In this document: piece after piece, positions 1 through 9,283 of the stretch
Position numbering within the stretch: the first letter of the stretch is position 1
Layout: the number at the start of each line of letters is the position of its first letter
Assembly (NCBI GenBank): GCA_003483885.1
Contig: DMXI01000336.1
Location: forward strand, 1 to 63,801
DNA length: 63,801 nt
Reading direction: 5' to 3'
DNA from: Microscillaceae bacterium
GTDB lineage: Bacteria > Bacteroidota > Bacteroidia > Cytophagales > Microscillaceae
Made by a program: the position numbers and the translations under genes
Notes under the pieces: generated by a model
Database searches by the model: none
What the model was told of the DNA's origin: nothing
Seen by the model: only the letters and a program-made list of their open reading frames with translations

Positions 1-659
1 TGATGGCACTCACCGGTTTGTTCTTATGCCTCTATCTGGTAGTTCACCTTGCCGGAAACCTTCAGCTTTTGGCTGACGATAATGGAAAGTCGTTCAACTG
101 GTACGCAGACTTTATGGGACACAACCCTATCATTCAAACCATTTCTATTCTCAACTTTACTTTCATTTTCTTGCACATCATTTATGGTATTACGCTTACG
201 ATCATGAATCGTAAAGCTCGCCCTACCAAATATGCTTACAGTAAGCCTGATGCCAATAGCAACTGGCGCGCTAGAAACATGATGGTGTTAGGTTCAATCA
301 TTCTCATCTTTATTATTGTGCATTTGGTCTATTTTTGGGGTAAAATGAAATTGACCCACTACGGGTTGGTTGAAGAGGGAGTTTTGGTGAAACCATTTGC
401 CCAAGATAAAGAGCAATTAGATCTTTACTTATTGGTAAAAGCGGCGTTTGCTGACTTATGGATGGTCATATTGTACGTGGTTTCTATGATAGCTTTGGCT
501 TTCCACTTGTCACACGGATTCCAAAGTGCTTTCCAAACTTTTGGCTTGAATCACGTAAAATATTCTCCTGCTATTAAGAAACTTGGTCTTGCCTTTTCTA
601 TTTTGATTCCGCTAGGATTTGCACTCATACCTATTATTATGTTCGTCAAGCAATTGTAA
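1..659 (+). CDS. sdhC: Succinate dehydrogenase cytochrome b subunit (5' end outside window)
   Basis: Membrane anchor of succinate:quinone oxidoreductase (complex II). It holds heme b and passes electrons from SdhB to menaquinone. About 218 residues are visible from a Met codon at position 3, but bases 1-2 continue the same frame, and family members normally carry an extra ~15-20 residues before the MALTGLF segment, so the true start is probably upstream. Five hydrophobic segments are present, with His at about residues 15, 58 and 107 and more in the AFHLSHGF segment, consistent with the single-subunit di-heme anchor (no separate SdhD). The gene lies 19 nt before sdhA, in the usual Bacteroidota order C-A-B. 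Confidence 0.93.
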   Translation, partial: MALTGLFLCLYLVVHLAGNLQLLADDNGKSFNWYADFMGHNPIIQTISILNFTFIFLHIIYGITLTIMNRKARPTKYAYSKPDANSNWRARNMMVLGSIILIFIIVHLVYFWGKMKLTHYGLVEEGVLVKPFAQDKEQLDLYLLVKAAFADLWMVILYVVSMIALAFHLSHGFQSAFQTFGLNHVKYSPAIKKLGLAFSILIPLGFALIPIIMFVKQL

Positions 660-678
660 AACACTAAACTGAAAAATT

Positions 679-2616
679 ATGCAGTTGGATTCTAAAATTC
701 CTGACGGTCCATTAGCAGAAAAATGGAATCGTCACAAATTCGATATAAAACTAGTAAACCCTGCCAACAAACGTAAGTATGATGTAATCGTAGTAGGAAC
801 TGGACTAGCAGGTGGTGCCGCTGCCGCTTCTTTGGCAGAGCTTGGTTACAATGTAAAAGCATTTTGTTTTCAGGATAGTCCTCGTCGTGCGCACAGTATT
901 GCTGCACAAGGGGGTATCAATGCTGCCAAAAACTATCAAAATGATGGCGACAGTGTTTTTCGTTTGTTTTATGATACTGTAAAAGGAGGTGACTATCGCT
1001 CTCGTGAAGCCAACGTACACCGCCTAGCTGAAGTAAGTGTAAATATTATTGACCAATGTGTAGCTCAAGGAGTACCGTTTGCTCGTGAATACGGTGGACT
1101 ATTGGACAATCGCTCTTTTGGTGGAGCACAGGTATCGCGTACTTTTTACGCTCGTGGCCAAACAGGACAACAGCTTTTATTGGGTGCTTATAGCGCACTC
1201 AGCCGCCAGGTCGAAAGTGGCAAAGTAAAAATGTACACACGTAGTGAAATGCTAGACTTGGTAGTGGTAGATGGCAAAGCTCGAGGAATCGTAACCCGTA
1301 ACTTGATTACTGGTGATATTGAGTCTCACTCTGCTCATGCAGTATTGCTTTGTACTGGTGGATACGGAAATGTTTTCTTCTTGTCTACCAACGCGATGGG
1401 ATCCAACTCATCAGCAGCCTGGAGAGCACATCGCAAAGGTGCTTTATTTGCCAATCCTTGCTATACCCAGATTCACCCTACTTGTATTCCAGTTTCGGGT
1501 GGACACCAGTCTAAATTGACCTTGATGTCAGAGTCATTGCGTAACGATGGACGAGTTTGGGTTCCTAAATCTAAAGAAGATGCGGAAAAAGTACGTACAG
1601 GCCAATTAAAGCCCAATAACATCGAGGAAAAAGATCGTGATTACTACTTAGAGACCAAATATCCTGCTTTTGGTAACTTGGTACCTCGTGACGTAGCCTC
1701 GCGTAATGCCAAAATGGTATGCGACGAAGGACGTGGGGTAAATAAGGAAGGACAAGCGGTATTTTTAGATTTCCGCGATGCTATCCAACGCGACGGCAAA
1801 GATGTAATTTCGGCCAAATATGGTAACCTTTTCCAAATGTATGAAAAGATCACCGCCGAAAATCCATATGAAGTACCTATGAAAATTTACCCTGCGGTTC
1901 ACTATACAATGGGTGGCCTTTGGGTAGATTATAACTTGATGACGACTATTCCTGGTTGTTATGCTTTGGGAGAAGCCAATTTCTCGGATCACGGGGCCAA
2001 CCGTTTAGGAGCCAGTGCTTTGATGCAAGGTTTAGCTGATGGTTACTTTGTAATTCCTTACACAGTTGGAGATTATTTGGCTCGTATGCCTTATGACAAA
2101 GTACCAGCTGATCACCCTGAGTTCAAGAAAGCAGAGCAAGAAGTAGCTGCACGTATTAAGAAATTTGCCAATCGCGTAGACGGCACCAAAACCGTAGATG
2201 AGTTCCACAAAGATTTGGGTAAAATCATGTGGGAATACTGCGGAATGGCTCGTAATAAAGAAGGGTTGGAAAAAGCCAAAGGGATGATTCAAAAACTACG
2301 TGCTGATTTTCACGCCAATGTAAAGGTAGTAGGTGATGGCAACGGCTTGAATCAAACATTGGAAAAAGCGATGCGAGTAGATGACTTTATGGAATTGGGC
2401 GAATTGATGGTAGACGATGCCTTGAATCGCTCTGAGTCTTGTGGTGGTCACTTCCGTGAAGAATCACAAACTGAAGAAGGAGAAGCTAAACGTGATGATG
2501 AAAACTTTAGCTATGTAGCTGCCTGGGAATACAAAGGTGAAAACCAACAAGCAGTACTTCACAAAGAAGAACTAGAGTTTGAGAATGTGAAGCTTACTCA
2601 AAGAAGCTACAAATAA
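679..2616 (+). CDS. sdhA: Succinate dehydrogenase / fumarate reductase flavoprotein subunit
   Basis: Catalytic subunit that oxidises succinate to fumarate and passes electrons through FAD to SdhB, facing the cytoplasm. The 645-residue product has the dinucleotide-binding motif VVGTGLAGG around residues 38-46 and the flavinylation motif RRAHSIAAQGG with His72 as the expected covalent FAD ligand. Substrate-site segments typical of the family follow (HPTCIP, and a GGLWVDYN / GEANFSDHGANRLGAS stretch). The length matches the Bacteroidota/epsilon-type enzymes, which are longer than the E. coli SdhA. It sits between sdhC and sdhB on the same strand and is almost certainly co-transcribed with them. 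Confidence 0.97.
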   Translation: MQLDSKIPDGPLAEKWNRHKFDIKLVNPANKRKYDVIVVGTGLAGGAAAASLAELGYNVKAFCFQDSPRRAHSIAAQGGINAAKNYQNDGDSVFRLFYDTVKGGDYRSREANVHRLAEVSVNIIDQCVAQGVPFAREYGGLLDNRSFGGAQVSRTFYARGQTGQQLLLGAYSALSRQVESGKVKMYTRSEMLDLVVVDGKARGIVTRNLITGDIESHSAHAVLLCTGGYGNVFFLSTNAMGSNSSAAWRAHRKGALFANPCYTQIHPTCIPVSGGHQSKLTLMSESLRNDGRVWVPKSKEDAEKVRTGQLKPNNIEEKDRDYYLETKYPAFGNLVPRDVASRNAKMVCDEGRGVNKEGQAVFLDFRDAIQRDGKDVISAKYGNLFQMYEKITAENPYEVPMKIYPAVHYTMGGLWVDYNLMTTIPGCYALGEANFSDHGANRLGASALMQGLADGYFVIPYTVGDYLARMPYDKVPADHPEFKKAEQEVAARIKKFANRVDGTKTVDEFHKDLGKIMWEYCGMARNKEGLEKAKGMIQKLRADFHANVKVVGDGNGLNQTLEKAMRVDDFMELGELMVDDALNRSESCGGHFREESQTEEGEAKRDDENFSYVAAWEYKGENQQAVLHKEELEFENVKLTQRSYK

Positions 2617-2700
2617 TTAAACTTGGTAGTTGATGATGTATTTTGAGGTTGAATAGTGGGCATCGGCTACTATATATTTTAACTAATAAAAAATTAGAAT

Positions 2701-3483
2701 ATGAATCTTACACTACAAGTCTGGAGACAAGGTAAACCAGACAAAAAAGATGGAAATAATTTTACTCCTGGTGGAGATGGCAAAATAGTACCTTATGAAG
2801 TAAAGAATATCTCTCCTGATATGTCATTCCTAGAAATGCTAGACGAATTGAATGAGGATTTGCTCAGAAAAGGAGAAGATCCAGTAGCATTTGACCATGA
2901 CTGTCGCGAAGGTATTTGTGGAATGTGTAGCTTATACATCAATGGACAACCTCACGGACCAGAAACGGGTACTACTGCTTGCCAGTTGCATATGCGTTCT
3001 TTCAAAGATGGTGATACTATCTACATTGAGCCTTGGAGAGCTAAAGCTTTTCCTGTAGTAAAGGATTTGGTAGTAGATCGTACTGCTTTTGATCGCATTA
3101 TGTCGGCAGGTGGTTATGTATCGGTAAATACTGGGGTAAATGTAGATGCTAATGAGATTCCTATTCCCAAAAGCATTGCAGATGAAGCTTTTAATGTGGC
3201 GGCTTGTATTGGATGTGGGGCTTGCGTAGCTGCTTGTAAAAACGCTTCAGCTATGTTGTTTGTATCGGCTAAAGTATCTCAGCTGGCGTTGCTTCCTCAA
3301 GGAAAAACTGAGCGTAAAGAGCGTGTAGAAAAAATGGTAGCCCAAATGGATGCCGAAGGATTTGGAGCCTGTACCAATACTGGTGCTTGCTCGGCAGAAT
3401 GTCCAAAAGAGATTCCTTTATCTTCAATTGCTCGCATGAACCGCGAGTACTACGGTGCCAAGGTGACTTCTAAAAATGCATAA
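2701..3483 (+). CDS. sdhB: Succinate dehydrogenase iron-sulfur subunit
   Basis: Electron-transfer subunit linking FAD in SdhA to heme and quinone in SdhC. All cluster ligands are visible in the 260-residue product: the [2Fe-2S] set Cys68, Cys73, Cys76 and Cys94, a CxxCxxCxxxC group at residues 169-179 for the [4Fe-4S] cluster, and Cys224, Cys230 and Cys234 for the remaining cluster. The gene follows sdhA after an 84-nt gap and ends 43 nt before a terminator-like hairpin, so it closes the sdhCAB operon. Confidence 0.96.
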   Translation: MNLTLQVWRQGKPDKKDGNNFTPGGDGKIVPYEVKNISPDMSFLEMLDELNEDLLRKGEDPVAFDHDCREGICGMCSLYINGQPHGPETGTTACQLHMRSFKDGDTIYIEPWRAKAFPVVKDLVVDRTAFDRIMSAGGYVSVNTGVNVDANEIPIPKSIADEAFNVAACIGCGACVAACKNASAMLFVSAKVSQLALLPQGKTERKERVEKMVAQMDAEGFGACTNTGACSAECPKEIPLSSIARMNREYYGAKVTSKNA

Positions 3484-3526
3484 TTGATGATTGGCTTTTA
3501 ATTGTTGATTATTAATCATAATATAT

Positions 3527-3564
3527 ACAGAGATGAGAGCTGGCCTCTTGTCTCTGTTTTTTTA
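3527..3564 (+). terminator. Terminator of the sdhCAB operon
   Basis: The arms ACAGAGA (3527-3533) and TCTCTGT (3551-3557) pair, with further pairing inside (GAGAG against CTCTT), and a run of seven T follows. It lies 43 nt after the sdhB stop, as expected for an intrinsic terminator. Confidence 0.8.
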
Positions 3565-3587
3565 TGCGTTTATTTTAATAGAAAATT

Positions 3588-3941
3588 ATGAATGTGCCTG
3601 AGATTGTTCAGCAAGTATTGGCTGGTAATGAAAAGAATATTGGAGACCTGATTAACAAGGAGCTCAGCATTATTTTATTGGCTGATTTTATATACCGTAA
3701 TCCACACTTAGCTACTGAAATGAGCGGCTTATATCAGGAAGTGTACAAAAAAACGGTGATTAATCTAACTCAAATGTTTGAGGATTTGCTAGAACAACAA
3801 AACCGTGAACTAAGCCATCAAGACCAAACCCAAGTAAAACAATATGTACAGTGGTTTGTCAATGACTTGATCAAGGAGTATCAGGAGGAAGTGCAGGAAA
3901 AAGTTCGTTGGCTCGAACAAAAAGGTGCTAATCGCGAATAG
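3588..3941 (+). CDS. Small helical protein of unknown function
   Basis: 117 residues, predicted almost wholly alpha-helical, rich in Glu, Gln and Lys in the second half (coiled-coil-like), with no signal peptide, membrane segment or Cys motif. I do not recognise a family. It starts 24 nt after the sdh terminator and ends 9 nt before the stop codon of the convergent SiaB-like gene, so the two 3' ends abut with no room for a separate terminator. It has its own ATG and codon use like its neighbours, so it is probably a real gene. Confidence 0.7.
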   Translation: MNVPEIVQQVLAGNEKNIGDLINKELSIILLADFIYRNPHLATEMSGLYQEVYKKTVINLTQMFEDLLEQQNRELSHQDQTQVKQYVQWFVNDLIKEYQEEVQEKVRWLEQKGANRE

Positions 3942-3950
3942 TAAAGCCTA

Positions 3951-4496
3951 TTATTGACTCTTGGGCACTTTTACAGTAAGCAAAAACATGTAGTGGTCAT
4001 CGTCTACTTGTTCCATATGTGCATCCAGGTGGTTGTTGGCAGTCAAAGCTACCTGTACCAAGCCTATGCCTGCCCCTTTGCTTCCGGTATGTGGGGGGGA
4101 ATCACGCAATTCTCGTTTGTAAGCTCTCAGCGAATCACGATCAAGGGAATTAATTTTTTCGCACTTAGCGACTAGTTTGGGGACAATTTCGGCAGGAACC
4201 ATATTGCCAGTCATCACAGTATAAGCATCTCCGATTTGGCTTACAGCTAAAATACCTACTTTGTCGTTGCCATCAAAACCATCTATTTCAGTAGAATAAT
4301 AGAGTACATTTTGAGCCAACTCCATAAAAATCGCAAATACTTTCTTACCAGCTTTTCTTTCGTCTTTGAGTTGTGCTCGGATATCATTGCTAAACTCAGT
4401 TAGCAAGAAGTCAGTAACAGGACCTTTATAGGAAAGCAGAATGTTTTCTTGCTCTATTTGGCTATAAAATTCGAATACGTTAAATTTTTCAGACAT
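3951..4496 (-). CDS. SiaB-like family protein (putative GHKL kinase)
   Basis: 181 residues from the ATG at 4496; a longer TTG-initiated form (to 4508) is possible but less likely. The MSEKFNVFEFYSQIEQEN start, the ALxxNxxYYS-type N-box (MELAQNVLYYST) and the GSKGAGIGL glycine-rich motif fit the SiaB family, whose described member in Pseudomonas phosphorylates the anti-sigma-like partner SiaC in a switch also involving the phosphatase SiaA. No SiaA or SiaC gene is adjacent; its partners must be elsewhere if they exist. Assignment is from motif memory and the kinase activity is inferred. Confidence 0.68.
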   Translation of the reverse strand: MSEKFNVFEFYSQIEQENILLSYKGPVTDFLLTEFSNDIRAQLKDERKAGKKVFAIFMELAQNVLYYSTEIDGFDGNDKVGILAVSQIGDAYTVMTGNMVPAEIVPKLVAKCEKINSLDRDSLRAYKRELRDSPPHTGSKGAGIGLVQVALTANNHLDAHMEQVDDDHYMFLLTVKVPKSQ

Positions 4497-4821
4497 TTGT
4501 AACACCAACTGATTATCCGAAAGTTGTGAAGTAAAACAATAGATTATTTATCCAAGCACATTTTATGCAAAAATGCTCAATCACTCTATCATTTCATAAG
4601 AAATAGCCAATACCTTTATTAGTTTTTCGAAAAATAATTAGAGCATCAAAGCAAAATACGGCATAAACAAGTGAAAGGTAGTAAAAAACCTGAATCACCC
4701 CAAAAAAAGCCTATTATTTTTGTAGATCCAGTTTTAAAAATAACAATTTAATAAAAAGCAAACCGCCAAAGCATACTGTGTACACTTTGACGGTTTTTAT
4801 TTATCTTAAAAGATTTGATTT
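4497..4821. other. Gene-free stretch with one terminator
   Basis: About 325 bp between two minus-strand genes. It contains the upstream region of the SiaB-like gene and, at 4760-4796, the terminator hairpin of the DUF4199 gene. Otherwise AT-rich; I see no ORF or RNA gene in it. Confidence 0.6.
4760..4796 (-). terminator. Terminator after the DUF4199 gene
   Basis: AAACCGCCAAAG (4760-4771) pairs with CTTTGACGGTTT (4785-4796) with one mismatch. A-rich and T-rich flanks allow function on either strand; it lies 26 nt past the stop of the minus-strand gene. Confidence 0.8.
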
Positions 4822-5397
4822 CTATTCAAATAGAGGGCGTTTTTTCTTGGTAAAAGCCGAAATAATTAAGGCAAAAATTACCCCAAGCAATGCTACTCCA
4901 AGCAAATTAACAAACCATTGAAGCATGGGATTGTTGAACTTTTGGCTAGCTTCCTGTGATTTTTCTATTTGTTCTTCGGTATAATTAAAACTCTCAAGTA
5001 CTTTTCTGGATTGCTCGATAGCATATTCTTGAATATGTTGACCAATTTCTGGCTGAATGGCGTTGATATAAACAAAGTAAAATAATGCACCTATTACACC
5101 CGCACCAAGTGTAGCTACTCCAGTTCCTATCCCTACTCCCTGTCCAAAACTCATAAAACCTTCGTTCTTTTTCTTGAACTCAATTACCGCAAAAACCATG
5201 GCGGTAATATACAATGCATAAATCAGGCTTGAAATCTCGCTCAAGTACATTTTGGTTAGAAAAATAAGCAAATTGAAACCTATAATAGCCAGTCCGAGGT
5301 ATAAGCCATATTTTAGAATGGCTTGTCCTACGGTAAAAGACGGCTTGTCTTCTTCGTATTCGTATCTATAATCATCTTGGTTAGAGAAGTCTTCCAT
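4822..5397 (-). CDS. DUF4199 domain membrane protein
   Basis: 191-residue inner-membrane protein. After an acidic, Tyr-rich N-terminal 22 residues there are four hydrophobic segments (about 28-48, 53-72, 83-110 and 160-182) separated by a charged helical loop rich in Glu, Gln and Lys at 120-155. The layout and the GFMSFGQGVGIG segment match DUF4199, a family of unknown function common in Bacteroidota. It is a single-gene unit: its own promoter-like -7 element lies upstream and a strong terminator downstream. Confidence 0.78.
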   Translation of the reverse strand: MEDFSNQDDYRYEYEEDKPSFTVGQAILKYGLYLGLAIIGFNLLIFLTKMYLSEISSLIYALYITAMVFAVIEFKKKNEGFMSFGQGVGIGTGVATLGAGVIGALFYFVYINAIQPEIGQHIQEYAIEQSRKVLESFNYTEEQIEKSQEASQKFNNPMLQWFVNLLGVALLGVIFALIISAFTKKKRPLFE

Positions 5398-5450
5398 TGT
5401 GTTTTAGTGTTTTTAAGTTTAACAATTGCAACTGGCAATACCTGTTTGTA

Positions 5451-5458
5451 CAAATATA
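5451..5458 (-). promoter_or_regulatory. Promoter -7 element for the DUF4199 gene
   Basis: Read on the minus strand this is TATATTTG, an exact match to the Bacteroidota TAnnTTTG -7 element, 54 nt before the start codon. No convincing -33 TTTG is seen at the right distance, so the call rests on one element. Confidence 0.4.
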
Positions 5459-5523
5459 AATGAATTTGACTCACTACCTAATCTGTCGTGGATATTACCA
5501 AGAAATTACACAGTGTCTATAAA

Positions 5524-8500
5524 TTATTTTTTACCAGTTTTTAGTTTTCCATCTGGGCTGAAAATCCACTTGTTATCACCCGTTTTGCGATCTATAAGCT
5601 TGTTATAAGGATCAATGCCTGCACTGTAAGGCTTTTCATCTACCAACACTTTAATCGTTTGGGTATTTTGAGTGATTTTGTGCTTCTTTAAATATAGTAC
5701 CTTGTTTTCTCGTTTAGTACGGTACCTTGGCTGACCACTACGAGTTTTGCCTTTTAGTGGTATCTTTACTTTGGTACGAGCAAATACTCCAATATCTATA
5801 TAATCGTTTAAAGGAGCTTCTTTCTCTACACCATAGCCATCAGCTTTTAGTTTTTTACTGTTTACTTTAAGCATGATTTCATACTGATTGCCCTTTTTCT
5901 GGTAAGCCAAACTCTCTACCTTGTTGTCATACAAAGTAATGTTCTCAAACATATCAGTAATCACATATTGCAACGAATCGGGTGTGGCTTCTCGCAAAAA
6001 TTTGATCCATTCATTGGTAGTAGTATAAGGCGCCGATTGGTTAGCTACTTTAGCTACATATTTTTTCAAAGCATTATTCATGCGTTTTTCCCCAATGTAA
6101 TCTTTTAAAGCATACAGTACTACCGAACCTTTGTTGTAACGGATATAGAATTGATTTTCCACCCGGTTTAATGATTGCTCTTGTTGAATTTCAGCACTTC
6201 TTCCCTTGAGATAGTTATTCATTTCCAGGCGTAGAAATTTATCTATTTTATCTTTGCCTAACAGTTTTTCCATCACCATAAGCGCAGAATACTGGGCCAT
6301 GCTTTCTACAATGGCGGTGGCACCTTGTGTATTGGCTGGAATCACCTGATGCGCCCACCATTGATGTGCTACTTCGTGCGCAGTTACGTACAATACATAG
6401 TCTATGTCCTTACTATCATCAATGTCGGCAGTAAAACCAATATTTTCGGAATAAGGAACTGTATTGGCAAATGATTGGGCAAACCCTGCATAACGCGGAA
6501 ATTCCAGAATGCGCATTTGACGATACTGATAGGGTGAAAAGTTTTCACTACAATAACTTAAGGCTCCTTTCATCCCCTTTATCATACGATCCAGGTTATA
6601 ATCGTGCTCAGGATGGTAATAAATTTCCAGATTTACTTCTTTGCCATCTTTGCTTTTCCACACGTCCTTCTTCACGGCATATTTGGCCGAAAGAATGCTG
6701 TAAAAATTAAGAATGGGTTTATCCATCTTGTAATGGAAATACCTACGCCCATCTTTCTTCCACTCATTCTGTAAGTAACCAGGTGCTACCAAAATCTGAT
6801 CATCCGTGGTACTGGCTTTAATCTCAAAGTTGATCCAGTCCGAATCATTTGTGAGTGCATTGTTCTTTCGAGCCTCTTCATCTTCCAGTGCAGGTACTCT
6901 ACGCCTGTTACCTAGCTCGTAACCTTTACGGATGTCATTGTTTTGGAGCTCCGCATTGGGTTGGTATCCCACTTTTGGAAATAACCCTTGATTAATGAAG
7001 GTTCCGTTATAGGTCAAAAAGTTATTCGTGTTGTTATTAGCAAAGCCTTTGATCGTATTCTCAAATTCGAAGGATAGTTCAATAGTTGCCTGAGGCTTGA
7101 GTGGTTCATCAAGTTGATAGATATAGTACGCCAATTCGATGTCCTCCAAAACCGCTTTTGCCTTACGATTCCATTGCATCTTTTTGAGCGTAATCGCGTT
7201 GCTCAAATTAATATGGATAGAATCAATGGAAGCATTGGTTTTATTTTGTAAAATATAACGCCCCTTGGCTTTTACACTTCTTCGGTAAGGAAATAAATCT
7301 ACTTCTAAGCTTACATCAGTTACACGAGGCTGAAGTCGGTTTTCGTATTTTTTATACTTTTTCTCATAGTTTGCTTGGGCCTTTTGTACGTCTTTTCCAG
7401 TGGTAAACTCATTGAGTATATTGGTATTGTAGTAGATGTAGCTTCCCATCATAACAAAGCCTACCAAGCTCAATATGAAAGTTAAGCGAGCGGCTCGGGT
7501 AAAGCTCTGGAAAGCATTACGCCAGCGAATTTTGAAAAAGCTATCAGTGCCACGTAGCCAAAGACCATTGGCCAACACCAATAAAGCAATACTCAATAAT
7601 AACCAGTAGGTTTTGAACGCTAAATACCCTTGCAAAAAGTGACCATAGCCGTTCATATCTGAGTAAATCACTGAGGGTGCGCTACGGAATAAAAAGAGCT
7701 TATGTGTTACTCCCAAATAAGGTAAAATGGTACTAAAGAAGAAGTACACCAATACTACAGCAAAGAACCCAAAGTATTTGTTGTTGACTACAATGTGGAT
7801 AAAGAAGGTGAGTATGGTAAAGATTAGCAAGTCAAGCATTTGAATCCCATACAATTCCTGAATGTATAAACCAAATTTGATATCAAAGAAGCCTTGACCT
7901 GCCTGATACAGCACCCCTACTACCATAATTAAAGTCATCAAGGCAAGTTCTACGATGATCATTGCCAAAAACTTGGAGGCAAAGCTGAGCCAATTCGGAA
8001 TAGGTAAAGCATCGTACATTAGGTGTACTCGATGTTGACGCTCTGTCCACACCATTTCTCCCGAATAAAATACGACAATGGCTAGAATAAATATGTTGAA
8101 GCTTCCGCTTAAGAGGTCTAATATCTGATAAGTAACTGGTAGCGCTGGGGTCTCGAGTACTTGCCCATTAGATATAACTCCAATGATCATAAACAGGACA
8201 CCTACTGCTACAATGACCAGGAAAATGGGGTTGAAAAGCACCTGACGAAATTCTTTTCGAGTGAGTACTCGCAGTAAGCGAAAGCTATGCCCGATACCAA
8301 AATCTTGCCTCACCGAAGGCAATTTAATTTTTTGAATCGTAGGTATGCTGGAAGGTTTTCTCACTTTGCCCGTTTGGGGATTTCTTGCCTTGGATGGAGC
8401 CTTGGCTACCTTGCCTCGCCCGGTAAAGGCAAATGTAAATCTGGTATAAGTAAACGCCAATACCAGAATCCCAATCCCTACCCATATCACACGGTTGAGC

Positions 8501-9240
8501 ACAATCAACGAAGTGAGCGGAGTCATTTGGGCATTGCGCTCACTCACTGTCCACAGTTCAGTAGCTTTGGCTATCGCAGTTTGTCCAGTGGGGTCCAACA
8601 AGCTACTGATTACTTTATTGTCAATTTTGCCTCCTAAAAAGCCTGCTCCCAAAATAAGCGCCAATACTAATAAGGCATTGAGGTAAATGAATAGCTGATT
8701 GCGTGAAAGCGAAACCGTTGCAAAAAAGATGGCACCAGTAAAAATAGTGAAGGGTAATACCGATAAAAAATAAGGATGTAGGTAATACATTAAGTTGAAT
8801 GCTCCATATTTATCAGCATTTACTCCTGGAAGCCACTGAGATATCATTAAACCCAGCGAAATACTCAGAAGTACCAAACTGGTTACTAACAATGAACCAA
8901 AAAATCGCCCTCCCAAATAACTCCACTTGGAAATGGGTTTGGTAAAAAACAGGGCATAGGTTTTATGTTCAAAATCGCGGTAAACGGGGACTCCCATAAA
9001 AGCCGCAATCACGAAAATACTAATTTGACTGAGTGCTCCAGTAATGGTTGCTATGTTGTGAGGGGAGTTTGCGTTGTTTTTACCACCTCCAGTAATCATC
9101 ACTGCTACCTCGCTACCAAAAGCTCCCCCCATAATGGCACCATAAAGAAGACCAACCAAAGCAAAGATGAGAAAATATAAATAAGTGGCGGGGCGGTTGA
9201 GTCGATACTTGATCTCAAAGCTAAAAATTGCCTTAAACAT
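5524..9240 (-). CDS. ABC-2 type permease fused to an M1-family peptidase domain
   Basis: 1238 residues. The first ~640 residues contain two blocks of about six membrane helices each, as in a duplicated ABC-2 permease. The rest (about 690-1230) is an M1 metallopeptidase-like domain with the zinc motif HEVAH at residues 955-959 and a likely third ligand Glu979. There are 19 residues between HExxH and this Glu, one more than the usual 18, and the substrate motif GxMEN is replaced by a divergent PYSEN-containing stretch, so peptidase activity is not assured. This fusion is known in Bacteroidota. It lies 43 nt downstream of its ATP-binding partner and forms one operon with it. Confidence 0.88.
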   Translation of the reverse strand: MFKAIFSFEIKYRLNRPATYLYFLIFALVGLLYGAIMGGAFGSEVAVMITGGGKNNANSPHNIATITGALSQISIFVIAAFMGVPVYRDFEHKTYALFFTKPISKWSYLGGRFFGSLLVTSLVLLSISLGLMISQWLPGVNADKYGAFNLMYYLHPYFLSVLPFTIFTGAIFFATVSLSRNQLFIYLNALLVLALILGAGFLGGKIDNKVISSLLDPTGQTAIAKATELWTVSERNAQMTPLTSLIVLNRVIWVGIGILVLAFTYTRFTFAFTGRGKVAKAPSKARNPQTGKVRKPSSIPTIQKIKLPSVRQDFGIGHSFRLLRVLTRKEFRQVLFNPIFLVIVAVGVLFMIIGVISNGQVLETPALPVTYQILDLLSGSFNIFILAIVVFYSGEMVWTERQHRVHLMYDALPIPNWLSFASKFLAMIIVELALMTLIMVVGVLYQAGQGFFDIKFGLYIQELYGIQMLDLLIFTILTFFIHIVVNNKYFGFFAVVLVYFFFSTILPYLGVTHKLFLFRSAPSVIYSDMNGYGHFLQGYLAFKTYWLLLSIALLVLANGLWLRGTDSFFKIRWRNAFQSFTRAARLTFILSLVGFVMMGSYIYYNTNILNEFTTGKDVQKAQANYEKKYKKYENRLQPRVTDVSLEVDLFPYRRSVKAKGRYILQNKTNASIDSIHINLSNAITLKKMQWNRKAKAVLEDIELAYYIYQLDEPLKPQATIELSFEFENTIKGFANNNTNNFLTYNGTFINQGLFPKVGYQPNAELQNNDIRKGYELGNRRRVPALEDEEARKNNALTNDSDWINFEIKASTTDDQILVAPGYLQNEWKKDGRRYFHYKMDKPILNFYSILSAKYAVKKDVWKSKDGKEVNLEIYYHPEHDYNLDRMIKGMKGALSYCSENFSPYQYRQMRILEFPRYAGFAQSFANTVPYSENIGFTADIDDSKDIDYVLYVTAHEVAHQWWAHQVIPANTQGATAIVESMAQYSALMVMEKLLGKDKIDKFLRLEMNNYLKGRSAEIQQEQSLNRVENQFYIRYNKGSVVLYALKDYIGEKRMNNALKKYVAKVANQSAPYTTTNEWIKFLREATPDSLQYVITDMFENITLYDNKVESLAYQKKGNQYEIMLKVNSKKLKADGYGVEKEAPLNDYIDIGVFARTKVKIPLKGKTRSGQPRYRTKRENKVLYLKKHKITQNTQTIKVLVDEKPYSAGIDPYNKLIDRKTGDNKWIFSPDGKLKTGKK

Positions 9241-9283
9241 AAGTCTGAGTAATTTTTAATTATAAATTATAAATACCTGATAA

